Source: Candidatus Saccharimonadota bacterium (GTDB lineage Bacteria; Patescibacteriota; Saccharimonadia; Saccharimonadales; Saccharimonadaceae). Taken from it: 57,613 nucleotides of DNA. The position numbers were made by a program, and so were the translations under genes. The notes beneath the pieces are model-generated. The model worked only from the letters and a program-made list of their open reading frames with translations, searched no databases and had not been told where the DNA came from. The stretch lies in NCBI GenBank assembly GCA_027492635.1, contig JAPUEH010000001.1, forward strand, positions 30,553 through 88,165. Direction: 5' to 3'. Shown here piece after piece: positions 6,587 to 14,028 of this stretch; the first letter of the stretch is position 1; every line of letters starts with the position of its first letter.

Positions 6587-7573
6587 TTACTTATCTTTCG
6601 TCGCGTTGACTTCGTAGCTCGTGTTAGTACTTTCGAAAAAGTTCACTAGTTCGAGCGTATCATTGGCGGCGGCCATCCACTTGGCAGGGTTGCTCACTTT
6701 GTAGTGCGCGCCGAACCCAAGCTCTTCGAGACGGCGGTCTGTCAGATACTTCACGTACTGATTCACGTAGTCGGCGTTGAGGCCAAGGATGCCTTTTGGC
6801 AGCAAGTCGTTGTTGTACTGCTCTTCCATCTCCACCGCGTCGAGAATCATCTGTTTGATTTCCTCTGCAAACTCAGGTGTTTGCAAATCTTCGTTTTCTT
6901 CGAGCGTCGTGAGGATAAGGTTGATACCAAACTTGAGGTGGAGCGATTCATCACGAATAATCCAGTCCATGAGCGAGCCAAAGTTACGCATCAGATTGCG
7001 CTGGCGGAAACTGAGCGCCACCATGAAACCGCTGTAAAACCAGATGCCTTCGAGGATGATATTGTAGGCGATCAGGTTTTTGACGAAGTCTTTTTTGCCT
7101 TCAGTCGTGGTAATATCGAGCGTATCTTCGGTCATGCGTTTGATGTATTTGGTCTCAAACTCTTCCTTGGCCTTCATGCTCGGCACTTCGACGTGGGCGT
7201 TGTATGCCGTCTCGCGGTCGATCGGAAATGTTTCGAGGACGTATTCGAAGCTCATGCAGTGATTGGCCTCTTCCCACATCTGTTTGGCGAGGTAGAGGTG
7301 ACATTCCGCCGCGTTAACGTACGGGTAGACACCAAACGCCAGCGCTTTGTTGACCAGCAGCTCGTTTGGATTGAAATAACTCATGAGGTATGTCAGCGCA
7401 TGCTTCTCCTCGTCGGTCATTTTTTTCCAGTCGCTCAGATCTTGGCCAAGCTGGATTTCGTTTGGAAACCACGTGTTGGCGACTGCCTGGTCGTAGAGAT
7501 CCATCGCCCATTGATAATGAACCGGTTTGAGTAGTAGTCCATCTTGGATACCTGTTCCTAATATTCCTGCCAT
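6587..7573 (-). CDS. nrdB: Ribonucleoside-diphosphate reductase beta subunit, class Ic-like
   Basis: This 328-residue protein from ATG 7573 (AGGAGG upstream) makes the radical for ribonucleotide reduction. Metal ligands are readable: Glu71, Glu102 and His105 (EEANH), Glu175 (ILEGIWFYSGF), Glu209 and His212 (RDESLH). The spacings Glu71-Glu102 (31) and Glu175-Glu209 (34) equal those of E. coli R2. Two positions differ from the usual class Ia enzyme: the first ligand is Glu, not Asp, and the residue four after His105, normally the radical Tyr, is Phe109. That pair is the hallmark of the Mn/Fe class Ic enzyme of Chlamydia. A C-terminal Tyr (residue 320) could serve radical transfer. The gene is cotranscribed with the tail gene and nrdA. 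Confidence 0.93.
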   Translation of the reverse strand: MAGILGTGIQDGLLLKPVHYQWAMDLYDQAVANTWFPNEIQLGQDLSDWKKMTDEEKHALTYLMSYFNPNELLVNKALAFGVYPYVNAAECHLYLAKQMWEEANHCMSFEYVLETFPIDRETAYNAHVEVPSMKAKEEFETKYIKRMTEDTLDITTTEGKKDFVKNLIAYNIILEGIWFYSGFMVALSFRQRNLMRNFGSLMDWIIRDESLHLKFGINLILTTLEENEDLQTPEFAEEIKQMILDAVEMEEQYNNDLLPKGILGLNADYVNQYVKYLTDRRLEELGFGAHYKVSNPAKWMAAANDTLELVNFFESTNTSYEVNATKDK

Positions 7574-7584
7574 TACTTCCTCCT

Positions 7585-7761
7585 TTACTGGCAACCTTCG
7601 CACATCGTGAGATCTGCTGGGTCGAGTGGCACATTTGTCACTGTACCATCATCATTTGTCACTTGCTTTGTTTGCCCCATCATTGCCGCCATCGCCTGAT
7701 CGATAGCTGCAAGCTTTTCCTCTAGTGTCATGTCGTCGCTGATGATTTGTGATGCATTCAT
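7585..7761 (-). CDS. 58-residue protein resembling a detached C-terminal redox tail of NrdA
   Basis: ATG 7761 is preceded by AGGGGG at good spacing; the TAA lies 11 nt before nrdB. The protein is polar, with an N-terminal helical part (MTLEEKLAAIDQAMAAMMG) and a flexible end that finishes in MCEGCQ. Class I NrdA proteins normally end in a mobile arm with a CxxC-type pair (for example the CEACQ-like endings) that re-reduces the active site. The NrdA encoded just upstream ends without any such cysteines. The small frame is not in phase with nrdA, which has two in-frame stops before it, so this is a separate polypeptide. I infer that it acts in trans as the reductant arm; this has not been shown. 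Confidence 0.75.
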   Translation of the reverse strand: MNASQIISDDMTLEEKLAAIDQAMAAMMGQTKQVTNDDGTVTNVPLDPADLTMCEGCQ

Positions 7762-7787
7762 TGTTATTGTCCCCCTAATTCTTTTGA

Positions 7788-10187
7788 TTATACTTTTGCA
7801 AACCCGAATCCGACTTTTCGCCCGCCGCCAGATTTTGCAATTTCTTCTGTCTTATTTACTTTTGTCGTACTCTGCTCTGCCTGATGTCGCGGTTTGACGT
7901 GCAGATAGTAGGTCGTCTTGAGACCACGCCGCCAACATTCGCTATAAATTTTTACATATTCATCAATGTCGCGTGTTTCGAGATACATATTGCGGCTAAT
8001 TGCCTGATCTACCCATTTTTGGGCGCGCGCTGCAACCTCGATAAACGCATACGGGCTCAGTTGGAAGCTCGTCTTGTAGACATCTTTGATACGCTGCGGT
8101 ACCTCATCAATCGTCTGAATATCACCCTGATTGGCCAGTACCTGATCTTTGATCTGATCCCAAAGATTGAGTTCTTTGAGGTCGCGTACAAGATTTGTAT
8201 TCACTTCAAGGAACTTGCCATTGAGCGTTGAACGGCTAAAGATTTGTGCAAATTGCGGATCGAGGCCGGGTGTTGTGCCCGCAATATGTGCAATATTGGC
8301 TGTTGGAGCAATAGCCATAAGTGTTGCGTTTCGCATGCCTTTTTTGACCTTTTTGCGCAGGGGCTCCCAGTCAAGCTTGTGTTTGCGGTTGACTTTTACC
8401 GCTACTTTGCGGTCGGTCGCGAGCTCATCAATCGTATCGACTGGCAATATACCCTTACTCCAACCACTACCCTTAAATGTTGGGTAAATACCGCGGGTCT
8501 GCGCAAGATCCGCAGATTCATCAATCGCATGATAGCTTACAAACTCAGTCAACTGGTCGATTAAGTCATATGCTTCTTCGCTTTCATAACTATATCCCAG
8601 CTTTTCAATCACATCGGTAAAGCCCATCACACCCAGGCCAAGCGCACGGTTTTGCAAATTGCTGTTCATCGCCTCTGGAATAGGCGTATTGGTAATATCA
8701 CACAGATTATCGAGCTGACGCACTGCACTACGTGTACTCGCGCTGAGGCGATCCCAATCCCACGATTTGTCATCGCCCAGATGCGCCGAGAGGTTGATAC
8801 TCACAAGATTACACACCGCCGTATTATCTTTGTCCTGCGGCAAGGTAATTTCCGTACAGAGGTTACTGAGGTGAATAGTGCTCGTATTGTTATTGAGAGC
8901 ACGTACGTTGATAGTGTCTTTCCATGTCAGCCATGGGTGGCTGGTTGCTTGCAGCGTCGTCAAGATTTGCTTGAACTGTTGGCGAGCCGGAATCTTGGCA
9001 AAGTCGCGCATCTCGCCCTTTTCGGCTTTTTTGATGTATTCTTTGTAGCGTTCGCTAAATTCTTTGCCGTAGAGTTCGGGCAAATCTTCTACTTCAGCCG
9101 GGTCAAACAAATACCAGTCTTGGTCTTTTTCGACGCGCTTCATGAATTCGTCGCTGATAAACACGGCCGTATTTGCCAGACGTGTCCGTAGGTACGGGTC
9201 GCCGCTGTTTTGTTTGAGGTCCAAAAACTGCGGAAAATTCAGGTGCCAGTTTTCCATATACAGTGCTGCTGCACCAGCTTTTTTGCCCTTACGACTCACC
9301 GCAAATAGCGCCGTATCAATCATCTTCATAAACGGAATTGGGCCGGTACTTTCAGTGTTGGTGGTATGGACAGGACTCCCCGCCGCGCGCAGCTTGTTCA
9401 GACTGATGCCGATGCCGCCGGTACCTTTGGCAATCCACATTGTGTCGCGCACACCCTTGGCAATCGACTCCATATCGTCTTGTACTTCGAGCAAGAAACA
9501 GTTCGATAGTTGCGGGAACGAGCCGCCGGCGTTGACACGCGTACTACCGCCAGGCACATATTCGAGTCGCGACATGTGCTCGTAAAAATCGATTGCCGCC
9601 GCCGTTGGGTCTTTTTCGTTAAAGCTCAGTCCCATCGCGATACGCATATGCGTAAACTGCGGCACCTCAATAGGCGCGCCGGATTGTTTGCGCAGTGCAT
9701 AGCGGTTTTTGTTGGTAATCACACCGAGATACTTACTCAAATCATCACGCTCATGGTTGAGTGCTTTGGCGAGCTTCTTGAGGTCAAATAGTTTTGTGTC
9801 AGCCATGCGCGTATCAAGCAAGCCATCTTTGACGCCCTGTTTGATATATTCTGGAAACTTCTGCTCATGAAGCTTCTTCAGCTCTTCATCAGTCGTATAA
9901 TTCCCAAGAATGCTTTTGTAGATTGTTTTGAGCAACAGGCGGGCGGCGATTTTATCAAAATCAGGATCGTCTTTGACGTTTTGCAGTGCTGTATGAATCA
10001 CCGCTTGATCCAACTGCTCGCTTGTAATCCCATCAAATAATGTCAACTGCAGTTCGCTTGCTACTTGCACAACCTTGCTAATCTGATCTGGCAAACCCTC
10101 ACTTGCCGCGACCAGAGCAAGATTGATCTTGTTGGCGTCAAATGGTTCGCGGGTGCCATCGCGTTTCACCACATGAATTCCGTTCAT
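7788..10187 (-). CDS. nrdA: Ribonucleoside-diphosphate reductase alpha subunit (class I), lacking the C-terminal cysteine tail
   Basis: This is a 799-residue catalytic subunit from ATG 10187 (AAGGGG upstream). Residues 1-95 form an ATP cone (VVKRDGTREPFDANKI), the allosteric site for overall activity. The active site is intact: SNCFLLE (about residue 230, one redox Cys), LSNLCTEI (about 440, Asn-Cys-Glu), and TTYYLHV (about 761, the Tyr pair of radical transfer). The protein stops at EIAKSGGGRKVGFGFAKV with no cysteine pair. In other class I enzymes the chain continues to a CxxC-type arm needed for turnover; here a separate small gene ending MCEGCQ follows. Likely controlled by NrdR through the boxes upstream. 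Confidence 0.93.
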   Translation of the reverse strand: MNGIHVVKRDGTREPFDANKINLALVAASEGLPDQISKVVQVASELQLTLFDGITSEQLDQAVIHTALQNVKDDPDFDKIAARLLLKTIYKSILGNYTTDEELKKLHEQKFPEYIKQGVKDGLLDTRMADTKLFDLKKLAKALNHERDDLSKYLGVITNKNRYALRKQSGAPIEVPQFTHMRIAMGLSFNEKDPTAAAIDFYEHMSRLEYVPGGSTRVNAGGSFPQLSNCFLLEVQDDMESIAKGVRDTMWIAKGTGGIGISLNKLRAAGSPVHTTNTESTGPIPFMKMIDTALFAVSRKGKKAGAAALYMENWHLNFPQFLDLKQNSGDPYLRTRLANTAVFISDEFMKRVEKDQDWYLFDPAEVEDLPELYGKEFSERYKEYIKKAEKGEMRDFAKIPARQQFKQILTTLQATSHPWLTWKDTINVRALNNNTSTIHLSNLCTEITLPQDKDNTAVCNLVSINLSAHLGDDKSWDWDRLSASTRSAVRQLDNLCDITNTPIPEAMNSNLQNRALGLGVMGFTDVIEKLGYSYESEEAYDLIDQLTEFVSYHAIDESADLAQTRGIYPTFKGSGWSKGILPVDTIDELATDRKVAVKVNRKHKLDWEPLRKKVKKGMRNATLMAIAPTANIAHIAGTTPGLDPQFAQIFSRSTLNGKFLEVNTNLVRDLKELNLWDQIKDQVLANQGDIQTIDEVPQRIKDVYKTSFQLSPYAFIEVAARAQKWVDQAISRNMYLETRDIDEYVKIYSECWRRGLKTTYYLHVKPRHQAEQSTTKVNKTEEIAKSGGGRKVGFGFAKV

Positions 10188-10333
10188 CTTATACCCCTTG
10201 GCTACGTTATTTATATTTTCATCTATCCACCTTCCACCGCGAGCGCTCTCACCTTCTCGCGATAGACACAAGCAAAATAACGACGTAGCCGCCTATCGTT
10301 ACCCTCCTTGCAATATGTGTGTTTTATTGACTT

Positions 10334-10381
10334 ACTACATATGTAGTGTCTATGTACAATGATAGACCCTATATATGTGGG
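10334..10381. promoter_or_regulatory. NrdR-like box pair, proximal, with overlapping nrdA promoter
   Basis: Two 16-bp sites, at 10334-10349 (contains the palindrome ACTACATATGTAGT) and 10366-10381 (ACCCTATATATGTGGG), have centres exactly 32 bp apart, the usual spacing of NrdR box pairs. Each matches one half of the ACACTATATATAGTGT-type consensus better than the other. On the minus strand TTGAAA, 17 bp and TATCAT overlap the pair, giving a promoter for nrdA with a leader of about 150 nt. Confidence 0.6.
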
Positions 10382-10443
10382 TTTCAAGCCCTTTTGGTAA
10401 TTTCGTGAGGGTAATTTTCACCACACAGCTATCCGCCCCTGTT

Positions 10444-10491
10444 AATCGTAATATAGTGTCTGTTTTGTTTTTACAACGCTATATGTAGCGT
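10444..10491. promoter_or_regulatory. NrdR-like box pair, distal
   Basis: Sites at 10444-10459 (right half ATATAGTGT) and 10476-10491 (ACGCTATATGTAGCGT, a near-perfect palindrome) are again 32 bp apart centre to centre. The rest of 10188-10552, apart from this and the proximal pair, holds no gene that I can support. Confidence 0.6.
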
Positions 10492-10552
10492 TTATGTTTG
10501 AAATTTGAGAAAAGAGATATCGCGTGTCAGCTCACTTTCCATTGTTTGTCCG

Positions 10553-10595
10553 CCATAGAAAATAGCTTGATCAAAGACCAAGCTATTTTCTATGG
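10553..10595 (-). terminator. Terminator hairpin fused to the tRNA-Ser(CGA) 3' end
   Basis: Perfect 17-bp arms (10553-10569 and 10579-10595) surround a 9-nt loop. One arm begins with the CCA of the tRNA itself. Confidence 0.7.
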
Positions 10596-10680
10596 CGGAG
10601 AGAGAGGGATTCGAACCCTCGGTACGTTGCCGTACACTTGTTTTCGAGACAAGCCAGTTCAACCACTCCTGCACCTCTCC
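10593..10680 (-). tRNA. tRNA-Ser(CGA)
   Basis: The minus strand folds as a class II tRNA with acceptor GGAGAGG paired to the 3' side, anticodon stem CTTGT/ACAAG with loop CTCGAAA (anticodon CGA, reads UCG), a long variable arm, the TTCGAATC T-loop and encoded CCA. Confidence 0.93.
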
Positions 10681-10942
10681 ACGACTCCATTTATTCTATC
10701 ATGGATTTATGACCTCACCACCATGTCAAGGTTCAGCCTTGGCATGGGAAGCTCTCGGTAAGATATCTCTACGCTCCTCCATTCCTCACAAAAATATGTA
10801 AACACATTTTTGTTTCGTTCATTTCGCCGGCAGAATGCAGTGAAATCGTGTACGAGTTTACTCGTAGGACGATAAGTAAGTGGAGGAGCGTAGCGATACT
10901 TCTTTTGCTCCGTAAAAGCTAAGTTTGAAGCATGACAATAGA
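10681..10942. other. Intergenic stretch with inverted repeat and a shared AT-rich element
   Basis: No gene is supported here. The arms CTACGCTCCTCCA (near 10770) and TGGAGGAGCGTAG (near 10881) form a long inverted repeat. Between them, AAAAATATGTAAACACATTTT (near 10798) resembles a segment near 35600, which also lies just before a minus-strand tRNA. Confidence 0.5.
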
Positions 10943-10984
10943 CCATAGAAAAAAGACTAGCCGTGGCTAGTCTTTTTTCTATGG
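10943..10984 (-). terminator. Terminator hairpin fused to the tRNA-Arg 3' end
   Basis: Perfect 20-bp arms (10943-10962 and 10965-10984) enclose a 2-nt centre, with runs of A and T. The tRNA CCA is the first base-paired part. Confidence 0.75.
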
Positions 10985-11058
10985 TACACCCGACAAGATT
11001 CGAACTTATGACCTCTGGCTCCGCAAGCCAGCGCTCTATCCAGCTGAGCTACGGGTGC
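10982..11058 (-). tRNA. tRNA-Arg(GCG)
   Basis: A 77-nt cloverleaf on the minus strand: GCACCCG acceptor, D-loop AGCTGGATAG, anticodon stem CTGGC/GCCAG with loop TTGCGGA (anticodon GCG, reads CGC and CGU), TTCGAATC T-loop, encoded CCA. Most bacteria use ACG (edited to ICG) for these codons. Confidence 0.9.
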
Positions 11059-11125
11059 TCATATAGCTGTTGCATCAATTTGACACTAGAGGTAATTATA
11101 TCAAAACTATTCTTGCAATACAAGA

Positions 11126-11800
11126 TTAGAGACGAAGGAATTTTACAATTTGATCAACAAAATCAAGCCGTAATTCTTCCATTGGCAACCGTGAACCAAG
11201 CGAATCCACGATCATCTCGCCAGATTCTACCGGGAAGTACACCTGCAGACTAGGGCGAAACCGTTTGATAGGAATAAGATGAATAGAGTTCTCTTTGCCG
11301 TCATGCAGTACGCCGAACGCCCTGTAATCACTAAGTGGATAAAGTTGCTCATCAACACGCAGCCCTTCAGCATCAAGCGTATAGTTAATCATGCGGGCGG
11401 GCCGTACATGCATCACAATCACCACCACGGCAATCACAATTGCAAGAAGCGACACTGTAAAGAACGTCTTGAGTACAAAAATATCAAGCGCAATAATACC
11501 CACGACCACAAGTCCTAGCGCCACATACCAAATAGGACTTTTGTCTGGAGAGATGTACTCCTTGGCTTGCCATTGTACGACATCCGTATCTTGTGAACTG
11601 CCCTGCGGAGCTGATTGAACTGCGTCTGTAGAAGCGATAGTATCGGCAAGTGCCATATCACCCATAGACAGCGTTACAGCTGGCGTCTGGCGGTCGACCG
11701 ACTCTATAACATCTTGTGGAGGGGTTTGGGCTGCCGGCTGAGATACAGGCGCCGGTGCAGGCGTAGCTGGTTGTGGCTGCTGTGTAGTGTCTGGTTGCAT
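11126..11800 (-). CDS. Membrane protein with Pro/Gln-rich N-terminus and PH-like C-terminal domain
   Basis: This is a 224-residue protein from ATG 11800; a TATACT box ends 6 nt upstream, so the mRNA is probably leaderless. Residues 1-85 are low-complexity (Pro, Gln, Ala, Thr). Two adjacent membrane helices follow (about 92-137, SPIWYVALGLVVVGIIALD onward). The last 90 residues (INYTLDAEGLRVDEQLYPLSD and IHLIPIKRFRPSLQVYFP) look like the small beta-rich PH-like domains seen behind two helices in many bacterial membrane proteins. That assignment rests on pattern only. Role unknown. It stands alone between a tRNA and the beta-helix gene. Confidence 0.7.
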   Translation of the reverse strand: MQPDTTQQPQPATPAPAPVSQPAAQTPPQDVIESVDRQTPAVTLSMGDMALADTIASTDAVQSAPQGSSQDTDVVQWQAKEYISPDKSPIWYVALGLVVVGIIALDIFVLKTFFTVSLLAIVIAVVVIVMHVRPARMINYTLDAEGLRVDEQLYPLSDYRAFGVLHDGKENSIHLIPIKRFRPSLQVYFPVESGEMIVDSLGSRLPMEELRLDFVDQIVKFLRL

Positions 11801-11887
11801 ACTGGTAGTATAGCATGAGCGTTGTGGGAAATACCAGAAAAAATAGCTGTCGGTGCAAAAGACATACGGGCACACATCAGCGCTATG

Positions 11888-13645
11888 CTACCTAGTGAAA
11901 TAACTCCATATGCTCTGCCTCGTTGTCTGTTTTTGAAATCCCGTATTTGGCGCAAGTGGCAGTACTGATCTAGTGCCCGGAGCACGCAGCGGCGCACTCT
12001 CATCATGAGAATCAATCAGAGCTCCTTGTTGCTCGGGAGCTGGTTTATCGACAGGTTCAATTGGCTCAGGAGGTTCAACGGCTTTTTCTACATTGAGTGT
12101 AAATGACTCACCAAACCACGTGCGCATCTCCAGTGGAATTGCATCAGTAGCAACCTCCATCATGCCATCAGGTGCGTCAGCGGGAACAGTAATCGTAAAT
12201 GATACGATGTCATTGTCGCTTGGTGACAAATGGGCAGCCGAACCGTCACTTAGCATCGCAAGATGGACAGGTATCGTATATGTTGCGCCCGGCCGCACAG
12301 GACTCGGTAGCTCAGCTGTACGCACTACCCATGTCGGGATAACCACAAGTCCCGGACTTTCTGTCACCACTGCACATGCCGGTGCAGAACTGTGTGGATC
12401 CTGGCTGCAGCCCCACCAATTTGCAGGTGCAGAGATTGGCGCAGTACTAGTATTCTCAACGCCAACATCATTGGCCGCCAAACGATTTTGCGTCATGATA
12501 ACATTTGTCGGCGAACCACTGGCATTGCTCGCGCTACGCACGGCAGTAGTCAGGCCAACGAGTTCATTGTTCATAATCGACACCGTATCCATCGCCCCGG
12601 TCATGCGGATACCCGTTGTACTGTGTGATACATCTACTGGCGAAAACCCATCGCCTTCGATAAAATTACCCTCTATATGCAAGCGCCCGATACTTTGCCC
12701 AACCCCCGCAAGTGCTGGTGCCTGGACTGAAATCGCATTTTTCGTTCCATTGATGGTACTGATGTGGTTATTGGTGATTTCAATGTCGCTAAACCCACCG
12801 TTGAGCCTGCCTGGTGCAGTCTGCGCTATCGCAATACCGCGCCCCTCAAATATGTTACTGTCGATTGTGACTTTACCAAGATTTGGGCCGTCTAGCGGTA
12901 TACCATGTCCGATAAAGAGTGACGTTGCACCAAATGGTCCCTCGTGGAGCGTTGAATTTTGTATAGTGATGGTATTGCGCCAATCTTCAAACAACACGCC
13001 GTTGCCCCGTGTACCAGAAACCTCTACGTGATTGATCGATGCAGCGGGCTCTGGCAATGATGCGACACCTGCAAAATAGATGCCATAGTCTGTCGCGCTA
13101 TCGGACACACCTGTTCCTTGTATCTCAATATTTGAAAGATTTACAGGCTGGGTTGTCGGAAAAGAAGCTGTTGCGCCAGAGCGTACAAATATACCATAGC
13201 GATTACCGGTAGTGTTTTTGCGGCTAAAATTCCGCAACGTAAAGCCCGAAAGATTAACCGCACCATCGCGGTTTGTATGGATGCGAATTGTACCATCCTG
13301 TGAATAACCCCCGCTTGTAAGTCCAGCGTCAATGATTGTCTGTCCTTCGCCAGCACCAATAATTGTGAGTGGCTTACTGACAAGGATCTGCGTAACTGTG
13401 TAGATACCCGCTTCAATGGAGATCGTATCGTGAGGCGCAGCCGCAGTGACTGCTGCCTGAATATTGTTATAGGCGCAGCCGCTCGGGCACACGTTGAGTG
13501 TCGCTGCGTGCGCCGGCGAAATTGCTTGTAAAAAAATACTCGTCGCAACAAACCCCGCCAGTATCACCGCAACGATACCAAACAACGAAATACTACCTAG
13601 TGGAGTAGTGAGACGGTGCCGCTGCGAAATGTGAAGGTGGTTCAT
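11888..13645 (-). CDS. Secreted right-handed beta-helix (pectin-lyase-like) protein
   Basis: This is a 585-residue protein. A membrane or signal segment lies at about residues 16-46, ending SPAHAA. Repeated short beta-strand units follow (NNIQAAVTAAAPHDTISIEAG, LSGFTLRNFS, INHVEVSGTRGNGVLFED, ITIQNSTLHEG, VTIDSNIFEGRGIAI, IEITNNHIST, LHIEGNFIEGDG, VSIMNNELVG, VIMTQNRLAAND), the pattern of parallel beta-helix proteins with periodic Asn ladders. The end is LPLAPNTGFQ, similar to a sortase-type LPxTG motif, but no membrane helix follows. Such proteins bind or cleave polysaccharides; no catalytic residues could be assigned. A surface adhesin or glycan-binding role is inferred. Confidence 0.8.
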   Translation of the reverse strand: MNHLHISQRHRLTTPLGSISLFGIVAVILAGFVATSIFLQAISPAHAATLNVCPSGCAYNNIQAAVTAAAPHDTISIEAGIYTVTQILVSKPLTIIGAGEGQTIIDAGLTSGGYSQDGTIRIHTNRDGAVNLSGFTLRNFSRKNTTGNRYGIFVRSGATASFPTTQPVNLSNIEIQGTGVSDSATDYGIYFAGVASLPEPAASINHVEVSGTRGNGVLFEDWRNTITIQNSTLHEGPFGATSLFIGHGIPLDGPNLGKVTIDSNIFEGRGIAIAQTAPGRLNGGFSDIEITNNHISTINGTKNAISVQAPALAGVGQSIGRLHIEGNFIEGDGFSPVDVSHSTTGIRMTGAMDTVSIMNNELVGLTTAVRSASNASGSPTNVIMTQNRLAANDVGVENTSTAPISAPANWWGCSQDPHSSAPACAVVTESPGLVVIPTWVVRTAELPSPVRPGATYTIPVHLAMLSDGSAAHLSPSDNDIVSFTITVPADAPDGMMEVATDAIPLEMRTWFGESFTLNVEKAVEPPEPIEPVDKPAPEQQGALIDSHDESAPLRAPGTRSVLPLAPNTGFQKQTTRQSIWSYFTR

Positions 13646-13774
13646 TTTTGTGTTTATTTTATACGATTACTTACTTATAATTATTAACACAGATTTGTTC
13701 AAAAGTCAAGTACGTTGTTTTAAGGAGAGGGTTATCAGCCAAGACTCTAGGGTTCGAAGCACTGAATCGACAGC

Positions 13775-13810
13775 ACAAAAAGAGATGACCAAATGGTCAT
13801 CTCTTTTTGT
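13775..13810 (-). terminator. Terminator hairpin after tRNA-Ser(GGA)
   Basis: Perfect 16-bp arms (13775-13790 and 13795-13810) with a 4-nt loop, adjacent to the tRNA 3' end, with a T-run on the transcript side. Confidence 0.7.
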
Positions 13811-13899
13811 GGCGGAGAGACAGGGATTCGAACCCTGGGTGAGTTTGACCCCACACACGCGTTCCAGGCGTGCCAATTCAACCACTCTTGCACCTCTCC
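13810..13899 (-). tRNA. tRNA-Ser(GGA)
   Basis: Class II tRNA of 90 nt on the minus strand: acceptor GGAGAGG, anticodon stem CACGC/GCGTG with loop CTGGAAC (anticodon GGA, reads UCC and UCU), long variable arm, TTCGAATC T-loop and encoded CCA. Confidence 0.93.
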
Positions 13900-14028
13900 A
13901 GAAACTACTCCACAGAACAGTCTCTATTTTAGCAGAATCTCCTACCAAACAGCGAAAAGTCCATCCTACAACATTTCTATACCGCTCAAGGTTGCGTCCT
14001 ATCTGTTGTTCACCCTATAATAGGAGGA

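Noticed and set aside
6704-7534. 276-codon open frame on the plus strand
   Set aside because: Fully antisense to nrdB; it arises from codon bias of the real gene and has no start signal.
12093-13031. 312-codon open frame on the plus strand
   Set aside because: Antisense to the beta-helix gene; low-complexity translation typical of a shadow frame.
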